The notes under the pieces were generated by a model, which saw nothing but the letters and a program-made list of their open reading frames with translations, did not search any database and had not been told where the DNA came from. A DNA stretch of 64,000 nucleotides from Streptomyces fumigatiscleroticus. Lineage in GTDB: Bacteria > Actinomycetota > Actinomycetes > Streptomycetales > Streptomycetaceae. Made by a program: the position numbers and the translations under genes. Position 1 is the stretch's first letter, and every line of letters starts with the position of its first letter. Positions 1 to 12,566 of this stretch are shown here, piece by piece. The DNA lies in contig NZ_BMQF01000021.1 of assembly GCF_014647975.1 (NCBI RefSeq), forward strand, positions 81,852-145,851, read 5' to 3'.

Positions 1-19
1 CGGTAACAAAGACACGCAT
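1..19 (-). CDS. 5' end of a probable NAD(P)-binding epimerase/reductase (runs off left edge)
   Basis: Reading leftwards from an ATG at 19-17, the six complete codons give MRVFVT and the next codon starts with G. This is the usual opening of SDR-type epimerase/dehydratase (Rossmann) proteins, where the first glycine of the GxxGxxG loop follows. An AGGGG ribosome-binding sequence lies a few bases upstream. The gene is divergent from the TetR gene, and the palindrome array lies between them, so it is the likely target of that repressor. Only about six residues are visible, so the family is a guess from the N-terminal signature and the common pairing of TetR regulators with such reductases. Confidence 0.45.
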
Positions 20-39
20 GAAGAACCCCTCCACTTAAT

Positions 40-121
40 GCCAGTGACTGGCGCTACGTAGCGACAGTCGCTGACCTTATGTAGCGTCAGTGACTGGCGT
101 CAAGTAGCGCCAGTCACTGAC
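40..121. promoter_or_regulatory. Four operator-like palindromes at exact 23-bp spacing
   Basis: Four 13-bp near-palindromes of consensus GCCAGTSACTGGC start at 40, 63, 86 and 109. Each is followed by a spacer that ends in GTAGC in the first three units, so the block is also a 23-bp tandem repeat of about 3.6 units. It fills most of the gap between the divergent reductase start and the TetR gene. Known TetR autoregulation makes it the likely binding site of the adjacent regulator (inference). Confidence 0.8.
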
Positions 122-141
122 ACATGCGATATCCTTGGGGA

Positions 142-726
142 ATGCCACGGAGCGGAGCAGAAGCGCGTCGCCGCCTTCAGCAGGCGGCCCTGGAGCTGTA
201 CCGGGAACGCGGGTTCGACCAGACCACCACAGCCGAGATCGCCGCCCGGGCCGGCGTCAACGAGCGCACCTTCTTCCGGCACTTCCCGGACAAGCGCGAG
301 GTGCTCTTCGACGGCGAAGCCGATCTGCGTGCCGCGCTGACGCAGGCGGTGGCCGAAGCGCCCGAAGGTCTTCAGCCGCTCGAGACGCTGCTGCGCGCCT
401 TCCGGAAGGCCGGACGGATCCTCGAGGAGAACCGTCCGTTCTCCGAACCACGAATGGCGATCATCGCGGTGACACCGGCACTGCGCGAACGCGACCTGGC
501 CAAGGCCGCGTCGCTCACCGAAGCCGTAGCGGAGGCGCTACGGCAGCGCGGCGTCGCCGAACGGCTGGCCGGCCTGGCTGCTCAGACCGGCTGGGCCGCC
601 TTTCACCACGCGGCCCAGGCCTGGATCGACGACCCCGCACAGAGCCTGGACGCGCATCTCCGCCAAGCCTTCGACGATCTGCGCGCCCTCTCCGCGGCTG
701 CGCCGACCGGTACAGGCGTGGCCTGA
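142..726 (+). CDS. TetR/AcrR family transcriptional regulator
   Basis: A one-component repressor of 194 residues. The N-terminal helix-turn-helix lies at about residues 28-48, with the family signature ending TFFRHFPDKREVLF. The rest is an alpha-helical ligand-binding domain whose ligand cannot be predicted. The start at 142 (MPRSGAEARRRL) is chosen because relatives start MPR..; an upstream in-frame ATG at 124 directly abuts the last operator palindrome and has no ribosome-binding site. It is divergent from the reductase-type gene at the left edge and probably represses both through the 23-bp operator array. It is convergent with the decarboxylase gene, with a gap of about 60 bp. Confidence 0.9.
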   Translation: MPRSGAEARRRLQQAALELYRERGFDQTTTAEIAARAGVNERTFFRHFPDKREVLFDGEADLRAALTQAVAEAPEGLQPLETLLRAFRKAGRILEENRPFSEPRMAIIAVTPALRERDLAKAASLTEAVAEALRQRGVAERLAGLAAQTGWAAFHHAAQAWIDDPAQSLDAHLRQAFDDLRALSAAAPTGTGVA

Positions 727-785
727 AAGCCGAGACCACCGAAACCCGGAATGGGCGTACGCCGGTGGCGGTGCCGGTGCGCCGC

Positions 786-1970
786 TCACCGGTTCCGGCC
801 GGTGCGGGTGAGGTCGGCGCAGAGGGCGTCGACGGCGTGGCGGGTGACGTGCGGCATGGTGATCAGGTGGGCACGGCCTCCCTGGGTCGCCAGATGCCAG
901 CGCGCGCTGATCTCCTGCGGCGGGCGGTCGAAGGTCACGGTGATGGCGTCGGGGAGGCGTTCGGGGTGTGCCTGCGCCTGGGTCAGGGCGGTGTGGGCAT
1001 AGGCGGCGGTGTCCTGGCAGTGGTGGACCAGGTCGCGTACGCCGCTGGTGCCCAGGCGGCGCAGCCGCATCCACAGCAGGGCGGCGGCCAGTCCGCTGCG
1101 GGAACAGCCCAGGGTGTGGTCGTCGGTGCCGAGATAGGCGCCGACGGGGGCGGGGGCCACGAGCCGGGCCGGGGTCAGGACGATGCCGCAGGGGACGGGG
1201 CAGCCGAGGAGTTTGTGTCCGCTGATGGAGAGGCTGTCGGCGCCCTGGTCGAGGTTCCAGGCGGGCCGGGAGGGAGAGAACGCGGCGATCAGTCCGCCCA
1301 GCGCCGCGTCGTTGTGCAGGTGCACCGCTCCCGCCGGGGCCGCCGCGGCGCGCAGGGCCGGGAGGTCGTCGACGGCGCCCCGTATCGTGCTGCCGACGGT
1401 GGCGGCGATGACCGCGCCGCGGGGACGGCGGCCGGTGAGCGTGTCACGCCGGCGGCGGGCGCGGCAGGCGGCGTGCAGCGCGTCGGGGTCCATGCTGCCA
1501 TCGGCGCGGCAGGCCACCTCGACCAGGTCCATGCGCAGCAGACAGGCTGCCTTGCGGATGCTGTAGTGGGCCTCGGCACAGGTGTACAGGGGGGCGCGGG
1601 GCAGCCGCCGGCGGCCGGTGTACAGGCCGAAGAGGATGCCTTCGCTGCCCGAACCGGTCACGTATCCGTAGGTGCGGTGCGGGTCGCCCTCGGCCAGAGC
1701 GGTGAACCAGGCGATGACCGCGCGTTCCATGGGCTTGGTGTCGTTCCCGGCGGCATCGCTGCGGGCGGGGTCGCCCGCGTTGTTGGTCAGCATCGACAGC
1801 AGGGCACCCGCTTCGGAGAAGTCGTTGGCGAGGTCGGTGGGAAAGCCCAGTACGCGGGGTTTCTGCCGGTGCAGGCGGGCCAGGAGCTCCCGGACGGGGG
1901 CGTGCACCTGTTCGTCGGTCCCGGGCGCCTCACCGATGATCAGGTCACGTCGGCTGGTGGGGTCGCTCAC
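786..1970 (-). CDS. PLP-dependent histidine decarboxylase-type enzyme
   Basis: A group II PLP decarboxylase of 394 aa, close to the length of bacterial histidine decarboxylase (about 380). Visible landmarks are TNNAGDP near residue 62, the PLP-stacking His135 in AEAHYSIRK, Asp221 (HLHNDAALGG) that would pair with the pyridine nitrogen, and the Schiff-base Lys253 in SISGHKLLG. The following PVPCGIV stretch is typical of the histidine/serine decarboxylase branch. The start is GTG at 1970 with GGAG about 10 bp upstream. No amino acid/amine antiporter or biosynthetic neighbour is adjacent, so whether it makes histamine, ethanolamine or another amine cannot be decided from context. Confidence 0.8.
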   Translation of the reverse strand: MSDPTSRRDLIIGEAPGTDEQVHAPVRELLARLHRQKPRVLGFPTDLANDFSEAGALLSMLTNNAGDPARSDAAGNDTKPMERAVIAWFTALAEGDPHRTYGYVTGSGSEGILFGLYTGRRRLPRAPLYTCAEAHYSIRKAACLLRMDLVEVACRADGSMDPDALHAACRARRRRDTLTGRRPRGAVIAATVGSTIRGAVDDLPALRAAAAPAGAVHLHNDAALGGLIAAFSPSRPAWNLDQGADSLSISGHKLLGCPVPCGIVLTPARLVAPAPVGAYLGTDDHTLGCSRSGLAAALLWMRLRRLGTSGVRDLVHHCQDTAAYAHTALTQAQAHPERLPDAITVTFDRPPQEISARWHLATQGGRAHLITMPHVTRHAVDALCADLTRTGRNR

Positions 1971-2305
1971 GGGAAGTCTCCTGCCGCTGTGCCGTCCCGC
2001 GCCCCCGGAAGAGCGCCGGCGTATCCGGGCGGCCCGCGCCGCACCGGCCCGGAGCAGGGATGCGCCGGCCGCCGGGGACAGCCGACACCGACGACAGTAA
2101 CCCGACCGTCATCGCCCGTGGGTCACCTGCCTTGCGCGCCGCGCCATGTGGCGTGCCGTATGGCGCGCGGGCGATCCCGTGCGGGTCAGGTATTCATTTC
2201 TCGTCTGCGTCGTCCGGCGCCGGGGTGCCGGGGCCGTCGGATGATGAGTGCGGGCCACCGTGGACGTCGCTGTCCTGCCCGCGCGCCGTGGCGGCGCTCA
2301 ACACC

Positions 2306-2413
2306 GGGCCGGGCGGCCGGGACGGGACCGCTCTGCCGGTACGGGGCCGGGCGGCCGGTACGGGACGGCTCTGCCGGTACGGGGCCGGGCGGCCGGTACG
2401 GGGCCGGGCGAGG
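2306..2413. repeat. GC-rich 19-bp/38-bp tandem repeat
   Basis: Two alternating 19-mers, both ending in GCCGG(T/G)ACG or similar, run as A-B-A-B-A followed by a partial unit. A units start at 2306, 2344 and 2382 and a partial unit at 2401, giving a 38-bp higher-order period. The repeat lies in the 1971-2494 gap between the decarboxylase and arsC, where I see no convincing gene; open frames through it are low-complexity. Confidence 0.85.
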
Positions 2414-2494
2414 GCGGCGTTCCATCCCCGTACGGCGAGGGGCCCGCTTGCCCCCTGTGCGGAGTTCACGAGTACCGACAGCACTGCGTCACGG

Positions 2495-2917
2495 TCATGA
2501 TCGGATCTGGATACCGAGGTCGGTCATCAGGCTCCGGACGCGCTTTTCGATCTGGTCCCGGATGGGGCGGACGGCGTCGACTCCCTGTCCGGCCGGGTCT
2601 GCCAGTTGCCAGTCGAGGTAGCGGGTGCCGGGGAAGACAGGGCAGGTGTCGCCGCATCCCATGGTGATGACGACGTCGGAGGCCCGGACGGCTTCGACGG
2701 TGAGCGCCTTGGGGACCTCGGCCGAGATGTCGATACCGGCCTCTGCCATGGCTTGGACGACGGCCGGGTTGACGGTGACGGCGGGGGCGGAGCCGGCGGA
2801 CCGGACCTGGACGCGGTCGCCCGCGAGGTGGGTGAGGAAGGCGGCGGCCATTTGGGAGCGTCCGGCGTTGTGGACGCAGACGAACAGCACGGACGGGACG
2901 GCGGCGGTGTCAGACAC
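2495..2917 (-). CDS. arsC: Arsenate reductase, low-molecular-weight phosphatase type
   Basis: Reduces arsenate to arsenite in the cytoplasm for export by the adjacent Acr3. The 140-residue protein opens with the P-loop CVHNAGR, giving the C-x5-R signature with nucleophile Cys14 and Arg20. Cys88 and Cys92 (MGCGDTCP) are placed where the thiol-relay cysteines of thioredoxin-coupled ArsC enzymes sit, and YLDWQLADP carries the general-acid Asp. The GTG start overlaps the acr3 stop by 8 bp, indicating translational coupling. It is the last gene of the arsR-acr3-arsC operon. A general protein tyrosine phosphatase is the alternative by fold, but context argues for arsenate. Confidence 0.93.
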   Translation of the reverse strand: MSDTAAVPSVLFVCVHNAGRSQMAAAFLTHLAGDRVQVRSAGSAPAVTVNPAVVQAMAEAGIDISAEVPKALTVEAVRASDVVITMGCGDTCPVFPGTRYLDWQLADPAGQGVDAVRPIRDQIEKRVRSLMTDLGIQIRS

Positions 2918-4007
2918 GGGCGGGGTCTTCCTGCGGGGCGGGAGCGGCGGGAGCGGTGAAGTAGCGGCGGGCGTACAGGGCGACGTGGACGAGGCCGATC
3001 AGCACGGGTACTTCGATGAGGGGGCCGACGACGCCGGCGAGGGCCTGGCCGGAGGAGGCGCCGAAGGTGGCGATCGCGACGGCGATGGCCAGCTCGAAGT
3101 TGTTGCCCGCGGCGGTGAAGGCCAGCGTCGTGGCGCGCGGGTGGTCCAGGCCGACGGCGCGGCCCAGTGCCATGGATCCGGCCCACATGACGGCGAAGTA
3201 GGCCAGCAGCGGCAGGGCGATGCGCGCGACGTCCAGGGGCCGCGAGGTGATGGCGTCGCCTTGCAGGGCGAAGAGAACGACGACGGTGAAGAGCAGCCCG
3301 TACAGGGCCAAGGGGCCGATGCGCGGGATGAGGGTGGACCCGTACCAGGCGCGGCTCTTGGTCCTCTCGCCGATGCGGCGGGTGAGGTAGCCGGCCGCGA
3401 GCGGAATGCCGAGGAAGACGAGCACGCTGCGGGTGATCTGCCACACCGGCACGTCGAGTCCGGCCCGCTCCAGGCCCAGCCGGCCGGGCAGGACGGAGAG
3501 GTAGAACCAGCCGAGCGCGGAGAAGGCGATCACCTGGAAGACGGAGTTCAGGGCGACCAGGACGGCGGCGGCTTCGCGGTGGCCGCGGGCGAGGTCGTTC
3601 CAGATGATGACCATGGCGATGCAGCGGGCCAGACCGACGATGATCAGGCCGGTGCGGTAGGCGGGCAGGTCCGGCAGGAACAGCCACGCCAGGGCGAACA
3701 TGAGCGCCGGGCCGACGATCCAGTTGAGCAGCAGGGACGGCAGCAGCAGGCGGCGGTCGCGGACGACGGTGCCGAGGCGGTCGTAGCCGACCTTGGCCGG
3801 CACCGGGTACATCATCACCAGCAGGCCCACGGCGATCGGCAGGGACAGACCGGTCACGGTCACCCGGGACAGCGCCTCGCCCAGGCCCGGGACCAGACGG
3901 CCCAGGCCGAGCCCGACGGCCATCGCGGCCAGGATCCAGACGGCGAGGTAGCGGTCGACGAACGACAGACGTCCGGCGACGTTCCCCTCAGCGGCGGCAG
4001 TGCTCAC
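2910..4007 (-). CDS. acr3: Arsenite efflux permease, ACR3 family
   Basis: A ten-helix inner-membrane transporter of 365 aa that exports arsenite. The diagnostic segment GLARCIAMVIIWNDLARG in the middle of the protein contains Cys129, at the same position as the essential cysteine of characterised Acr3 proteins. The GTG start overlaps the arsR stop in a GTGA arrangement (4004-4007), and the 3' end overlaps arsC by 8 bp, so the three genes form a tightly coupled operon controlled by ArsR. Length and hydrophobic pattern are normal for the family. Confidence 0.95.
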   Translation of the reverse strand: MSTAAAEGNVAGRLSFVDRYLAVWILAAMAVGLGLGRLVPGLGEALSRVTVTGLSLPIAVGLLVMMYPVPAKVGYDRLGTVVRDRRLLLPSLLLNWIVGPALMFALAWLFLPDLPAYRTGLIIVGLARCIAMVIIWNDLARGHREAAAVLVALNSVFQVIAFSALGWFYLSVLPGRLGLERAGLDVPVWQITRSVLVFLGIPLAAGYLTRRIGERTKSRAWYGSTLIPRIGPLALYGLLFTVVVLFALQGDAITSRPLDVARIALPLLAYFAVMWAGSMALGRAVGLDHPRATTLAFTAAGNNFELAIAVAIATFGASSGQALAGVVGPLIEVPVLIGLVHVALYARRYFTAPAAPAPQEDPARV

Positions 4008-4411
4008 GAGGCGGCGCCGGCCGGCGCGGTGCGGTCGGGCAGCGCCTCGCCCGCGGGGCGGGTCAGGATGGCCGCGAGCCGGTCGGTCATCTCCGGGACC
4101 AGCCAGTAGTAGACCCAGGTGCCGCGCCGCTCGCAGTCGATCAGCCCGGCCTGTCGCAGCAGCTTCAGATGGTGGGAGATCGTCGGCTGGGACAGGTCGA
4201 AGGCCGGGGTCAGGTCACAGACGCAGACCTCGCCCCCCGCGCGCGAGGCGATCATGGACAGCAGCCGCAGGCGCACCGGGTCACCCAGCGCCTTGAACAC
4301 CTTCGCCAGCTCGACGGCCTGGTCCTCGTCCAGGGGGGCCGTCAGCAGCCCCGGGCAGCAGAGGCCGGCCGCATCGTCCTGCCCCAGCACGACCAACTCT
4401 TGTTTTGACAT
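4004..4411 (-). CDS. arsR: ArsR/SmtB family arsenite-responsive repressor
   Basis: A winged-helix repressor of about 135 aa that leaves its operator when As(III)/Sb(III) binds. The DNA-recognition helix LSQPTISHHLKLLRQAG (residues about 73-89) is classic. The metalloid site is likely Cys63/Cys65 in EVCVCDL at the start of helix alpha-3, and there is an extra CC pair near residue 18. I choose the ATG at 4411 (MSKQELV); the frame is open for 27 more codons upstream, but that extension would cover the operator and lacks family similarity. It is first in the arsR-acr3-arsC operon and divergent from the ArsI-type gene. Confidence 0.92.
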   Translation of the reverse strand: MSKQELVVLGQDDAAGLCCPGLLTAPLDEDQAVELAKVFKALGDPVRLRLLSMIASRAGGEVCVCDLTPAFDLSQPTISHHLKLLRQAGLIDCERRGTWVYYWLVPEMTDRLAAILTRPAGEALPDRTAPAGAAS

Positions 4412-4475
4412 ACGTCTATGTTGACAGCCTTCGATCCAACGCGCAATCCTGAATCGACAGACATCAATGCAGCCC
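4409..4475. promoter_or_regulatory. Divergent ars promoter/operator region
   Basis: The short region between arsR and the ArsI-type gene holds related half-site-like motifs: CATACGTCTATG with TTGACA (about 4409-4428) and ATCGACAGACATCAAT (about 4453-4468). ArsR operators usually contain spaced ATCAA/TTGAT-like half-sites, so one regulator probably controls both directions. The exact boxes are an inference. Confidence 0.45.
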
Positions 4476-4490
4476 GTTGGGAGTCGTGCC

Positions 4491-4916
4491 ATGTCCCGTG
4501 CTCAGCTCGCCCTGCGCGTCAGCGACCTGGAGGCGTCGATCACCTTCTGCTCGAAGCTGTTCGGCACCGAACCGGCCAAGCGGCGCGAGGGCTACGCCAA
4601 CTTCGCCATCACCGAGCCTCCGCTCAAGCTCGTCCTGATCGAGGGCGAGCCCGGCCAGGCCACCCGGCTCGACCATCTCGGCGTCGAGGTCGAGTCCACC
4701 GACCAGGTCGACGCGGCCACCACCCGCCTGAAGGACGCCGGCCTCGCCACCTTCGAGGAGAACGACACCTCCTGCTGCTACGCCCTCCAGGACAAGGTGT
4801 GGGTGCACGGCCCCGGCCAGGAGCCCTGGGAGGTCTACGTCGTCAAGGCCGACGCCGACACCCTCGGCAAGAACGCCGGCACCACCCCGCAGGCATGCTG
4901 TGGCACCGCGCGGTAA
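4491..4916 (+). CDS. ArsI/CadI-type VOC-fold metalloenzyme
   Basis: Belongs to the ArsI/CadI family of vicinal-oxygen-chelate proteins; ArsI is a non-heme iron C-As lyase that demethylates trivalent organoarsenicals. From the ATG at 4491 (MSRAQLAL) the protein has 141 aa. His62 (LDHLGVEV), Glu114 (PWEVYVVKAD) and the vicinal Cys95-Cys96 (NDTSCCYA) match the ArsI iron and arsenic sites, but the first iron ligand, His5 in characterised ArsI, is Gln5 here, as in the CadI-like actinobacterial branch. An in-frame ATG at 4467 lies inside the operator region; GGGAG upstream of 4491 supports the shorter form. It is divergent from arsR. C-As lyase activity is therefore uncertain; a metal-inducible resistance role is safer. 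Confidence 0.8.
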   Translation: MSRAQLALRVSDLEASITFCSKLFGTEPAKRREGYANFAITEPPLKLVLIEGEPGQATRLDHLGVEVESTDQVDAATTRLKDAGLATFEENDTSCCYALQDKVWVHGPGQEPWEVYVVKADADTLGKNAGTTPQACCGTAR

Positions 4917-4930
4917 CAGATCCTCCACCC

Positions 4931-4972
4931 GGTGCGTGGACCGCGGCCGGTTCCGGCCGCGGTCCACGCACC
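4931..4972. terminator. Perfect 20-bp inverted repeat terminator after the ArsI-type gene
   Basis: Arms 4931-4950 and 4953-4972 are perfectly complementary with only TT between them, starting 15 bp after the stop codon. There is no T-tract, as is common for Streptomyces terminators. Confidence 0.8.
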
Positions 4973-6115
4973 GGCACGCTTCCCATCGGTGGTTCCAGGG
5001 GCGGTGGGCGGTGACTCGCCACTGATCAGGGCGAGAACGAGGGCACCGAAGGCGTGGCGGTCCCCACCGGGGGCGCGCTGGGCGTCGTGGTCGTGGGGGT
5101 GTTCGACGGTGAGGGTCCATCAGCCCTGCTCCCCCACCGTCAGGCCACCGGGTCGCCGGGCGGCGGTTCGGCCTGTCCGGGCCCCGTCGCCGCCGGCGGC
5201 GGGTTCACCCACGGTTCACTCGACAAAAGGTGCGAGGAACGCCCGTGCGGGCATCAACCGGGAAAGGGTTGCAGACAACGGCCGCCCGGGCCAGGCGGGC
5301 CGGGCGGCCGGAGAGTTGGGACGGGAGAGTGTCGGCCTTGGGCGGTTTCATGGTGGCCATCGCGGTGCGGGTAGGGCAGGCGTTGGCCGAGGCGATCGTC
5401 GCGCACTTCGTGTGGGAGCTGTGCACCTATGTGCGCTCCCGGTACGCCGCCGCAGCGGTGGCATGACGTACGGTGGCGGCGCCCGGTGAGCGAACCGCGG
5501 GCGCTGCCGCTGGTGTCTTGTGTTCTTGTTCGCTCAAACCGGCGGAACGTCGGGACGGCGGGGCGTCGGGACGGCCTGTTCCGCGCCGGCGTCGCTCTCG
5601 GCTCTTGGTGTGCGCCCGATCCGACTCACGGGTCCGCGGGAGGCCGCGTCCGCGGCGGATCGGGCCCAGGGCGAGAAGGAGCCGGCCGGGCGCGACGACA
5701 ACCGTCGTGATCCGCAAGGCCGTCGCCACGACCCGGCCGCGCCTGCTCGGCCCCTTGCCCCGGTCGCTTCCGCTTCGTCCCAGTCTCAGCGGTCTGACGC
5801 CGCTGGGCGTGCTGTTGCTCGCTCCGGCCGTGGAGTACGGCGGCCGTCCCGCTGATCGCGGGGGCCACCGGCCGGTCAAGGGCTTCCGCCCACCGCGGGC
5901 GTGCCCGGGGCCGCTGTAGCGGACGGCCCTCCGGCTTCTCGTCCGGCTCCGCACCGGGTCCGTGGATGCGTCCGTCCCGGCGTCTACCGTGTTCCGTTCC
6001 GTTGACCGGGATTTCGGCTGCTTTTCCGCTTCGCGCGCATGGGCTGCCGGGGCCAGGGTACTGGCGCGGTGCCCCGGCGGGACACCGCATCCAACCGGAG
6101 GGCGGGTGGCTCAAG
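4973..6115. other. Long intergenic stretch, no convincing gene
   Basis: About 1.1 kb of GC-rich sequence. The only coding-like piece is a possible 38-residue hydrophobic peptide at 5350-5466 on the + strand (MVAIAVRVGQAL...), without a clear ribosome-binding site. Other open frames are arginine/proline-rich artefacts of GC content. Confidence 0.5.
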
Positions 6116-10705
<4,590 letters not shown>

Positions 10706-10948
10706 GGCTCTCGGCGGACGCGCTGTACGGCAGCCGCAGCGGACCACGGCCTCGCGAGCCCGGTGAGCACGACGACCGGTGCCGCCGGAGCGGTCCGTCG
10801 AGACGGTCGCCCGAGCGGAACGCACCGCGGTCGGCCAACCGGCCGAGCGGAACGACATCCACATGCCCGCGCCGCACGCCGGCCGGACGCCCTGCGCGAG
10901 AACCGGCCCGGCTCAGCAGGCTGGACGTACGAGCCCCGGTAGAAGCGA

Positions 10949-11041
10949 CGGTTCGCCGACGGCTGCACGAGCGTCGCCCGCCTGCACCGCGAGCTGCTCG
11001 ACATGATCGCCCACGTCACCTGCCAGACAGTGGCCGGCTGA
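10949..11041 (+). pseudogene. Possible ISL3-family transposase remnant
   Basis: One frame reads RFADGCTSVARLHREL and ends in a stop at 11041. This resembles the conserved RFADGC..ARL.REI segment of ISL3-type transposases as I remember it. About 31 codons remain, with no ends or terminal repeats visible. The rest of 10706-11157 shows nothing recognisable. Confidence is low because the match is short. Confidence 0.4.
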
Positions 11042-11157
11042 CTCACCCGGCACCTCGCGGCCCGTCCGGGGAGCACGCATGGGTACGGTCCGGGACGCGC
11101 ACGACCGCAGCGAATCCCGTGTCCGGGGCGGCGGCGGGGCCGAGAGCCCGGAAGGCA

Positions 11158-11201
11158 CCCAGCGCCTGCGCTGTCCGGGCCCGGACAGCGCAGGCGCTGG
11201 G
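11158..11201. terminator. 44-bp perfect palindrome, terminator of spo0M
   Basis: The 22-bp arms 11158-11179 and 11180-11201 are exactly complementary with no loop base in between. The palindrome lies 11 bp beyond the stop codon of the leftward spo0M-like gene and should form a very stable hairpin. Confidence 0.85.
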
Positions 11202-11212
11202 ACATCAACGCG

Positions 11213-11953
11213 TCACCGCATGAACGTCTTGCGCATGTGCTCGTCGATCCGCTTGGTCCAGGCGTCCTGGTCCTGCTCCGCGTAGGTGAACAGGTGGGGA
11301 CCGGACTGTCCGGTGACCAGGTCCAGCGAGTCGGCGCGGGCCACGAACACCGACTCCAGCTGGTCGCCCCTGCCGTACTCGGGCGGGAACCAGGTCTCGA
11401 TCTCCTGCCAGTAGCCGACCTTGGAGTTGTGCGCGCCCGTGGGCGTGCCCAGTTTCACCTCGGCCTCGTCGAAGCGGAAGCCGAGGTCGGCGTAGGCCTT
11501 CAGGATCGCGTCCTGGGCGGGCAGCGCGTGCACCTCGAACTCGTCGAAGTCACCCCTGTCGACCGAGTTGTCGATGGCCAGCTCGGTGCGCACCGCCACC
11601 CGCGCACCACGCAGTCGTCGGCCGCCCAGTACATGGGTGAGCGGCATCTCCCACGGCAGTTGCAGGGCTATGCGTTCCGTGCGGTTCTCGCCCGCGTGCA
11701 GGGTCAGCGGGCCGTCGACCACCGCCGAGACGATCGTCATCGGATTCGCCCAGCCGGTCTCGGTCTCCTCGCGGTCCTCCGCGCGCGTCACCACGTCCAG
11801 CCGCAGCCGCTCCACCTCGACGTCCGCACCGCCGCCCCGCAACTGCACGGTGGCCTCCAGCACATCACCCGGCCGTACGGCGGAACTGCCGAGCACCGTC
11901 TCGACCTCGGGCGCGTTGATACCGAGCGAACTCAAGAACTTCCGGAATGCCAT
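11213..11953 (-). CDS. Spo0M family sporulation-control protein
   Basis: A 246-residue cytoplasmic protein of the Spo0M/SpoOM family, an arrestin-like two-beta-sandwich fold implicated in sporulation control and cell-stage regulation in Bacillus and widespread in Streptomyces. The start MAFRKFLSSLGINAPEVETVL is the canonical N-terminus, followed by VRPGDVLEATVQLRGG typical of the arrestin-like domain. The C-terminal part (about 150-246) ends in a helical tail. It appears monocistronic and ends at the 44-bp palindrome. The precise biochemical role is not known for this family in actinomycetes. Confidence 0.88.
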   Translation of the reverse strand: MAFRKFLSSLGINAPEVETVLGSSAVRPGDVLEATVQLRGGGADVEVERLRLDVVTRAEDREETETGWANPMTIVSAVVDGPLTLHAGENRTERIALQLPWEMPLTHVLGGRRLRGARVAVRTELAIDNSVDRGDFDEFEVHALPAQDAILKAYADLGFRFDEAEVKLGTPTGAHNSKVGYWQEIETWFPPEYGRGDQLESVFVARADSLDLVTGQSGPHLFTYAEQDQDAWTKRIDEHMRKTFMR

Positions 11954-12566
11954 GCGGGCTTCCCCTCCCCGGGACGGCCAGAACGATCTGTTCCCGGAAC
12001 CCTACGCCCCGAGAGCGCACGGCAGTACATGGGCGACGCCCTGGCCGCCCGCTGAACCCGTCGTGCGCCTTGCCGTTGCCTCGCAGTGCGGGGGGGGCGA
12101 CCGGACCCGCGATCCCGGCCTGCCCGAGCGTGAGGTCGCCGGGCTCGCCGAGGCCGGGCACTCGTCGGTGCACGCGTCGGTGCACGCGTCGGTGCCGCAG
12201 AGTCACTGCCGGCCGGCCGACGGGATGGAGGGGCGGCCCCCGGCGCCGCCGGTCACGGTCTCGTAAAGGATCAACGCGGGATCCGTGTGGTCCCGTGGAC
12301 GGTCGGCGAGGAATCACGTCCGATCGGCGACCTGTTGTCCGGTTCTCTTTGGTGATCGCGTGGCGGCCGCATGGGGGAATCAAGGATTCCGCGACCATGA
12401 ACGAGTCAAGAAGCACCTGAGGCAAGAGACGCGAGCGACATCTGAGGGCGCATTCTTCCTGGTCAGGCGCGGTCTCGTTCACCCGGAAGACACCTGGTTC
12501 CCTTTCTCTCACTCCCCACTCGGGGGATGCATCCGCACCCCTCACCGGTTTGGTGGAGGCATGGTG
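11954..12566. other. Intergenic stretch without recognised gene
   Basis: I find no convincing coding sequence. Three tandem 12-mers of TCGGTGCACGCG type run at 12165-12200 (the third is degenerate). The region supplies the promoters of the leftward spo0M-like gene and the rightward DNRLRE gene, but no -10/-35 pair stands out. Confidence 0.5.

Noticed and set aside
5350..5466. Small hydrophobic peptide gene MVAIAVRVGQAL...
   Set aside because: Only 38 codons, no ribosome-binding site, no known family; mentioned in the gap entry only.
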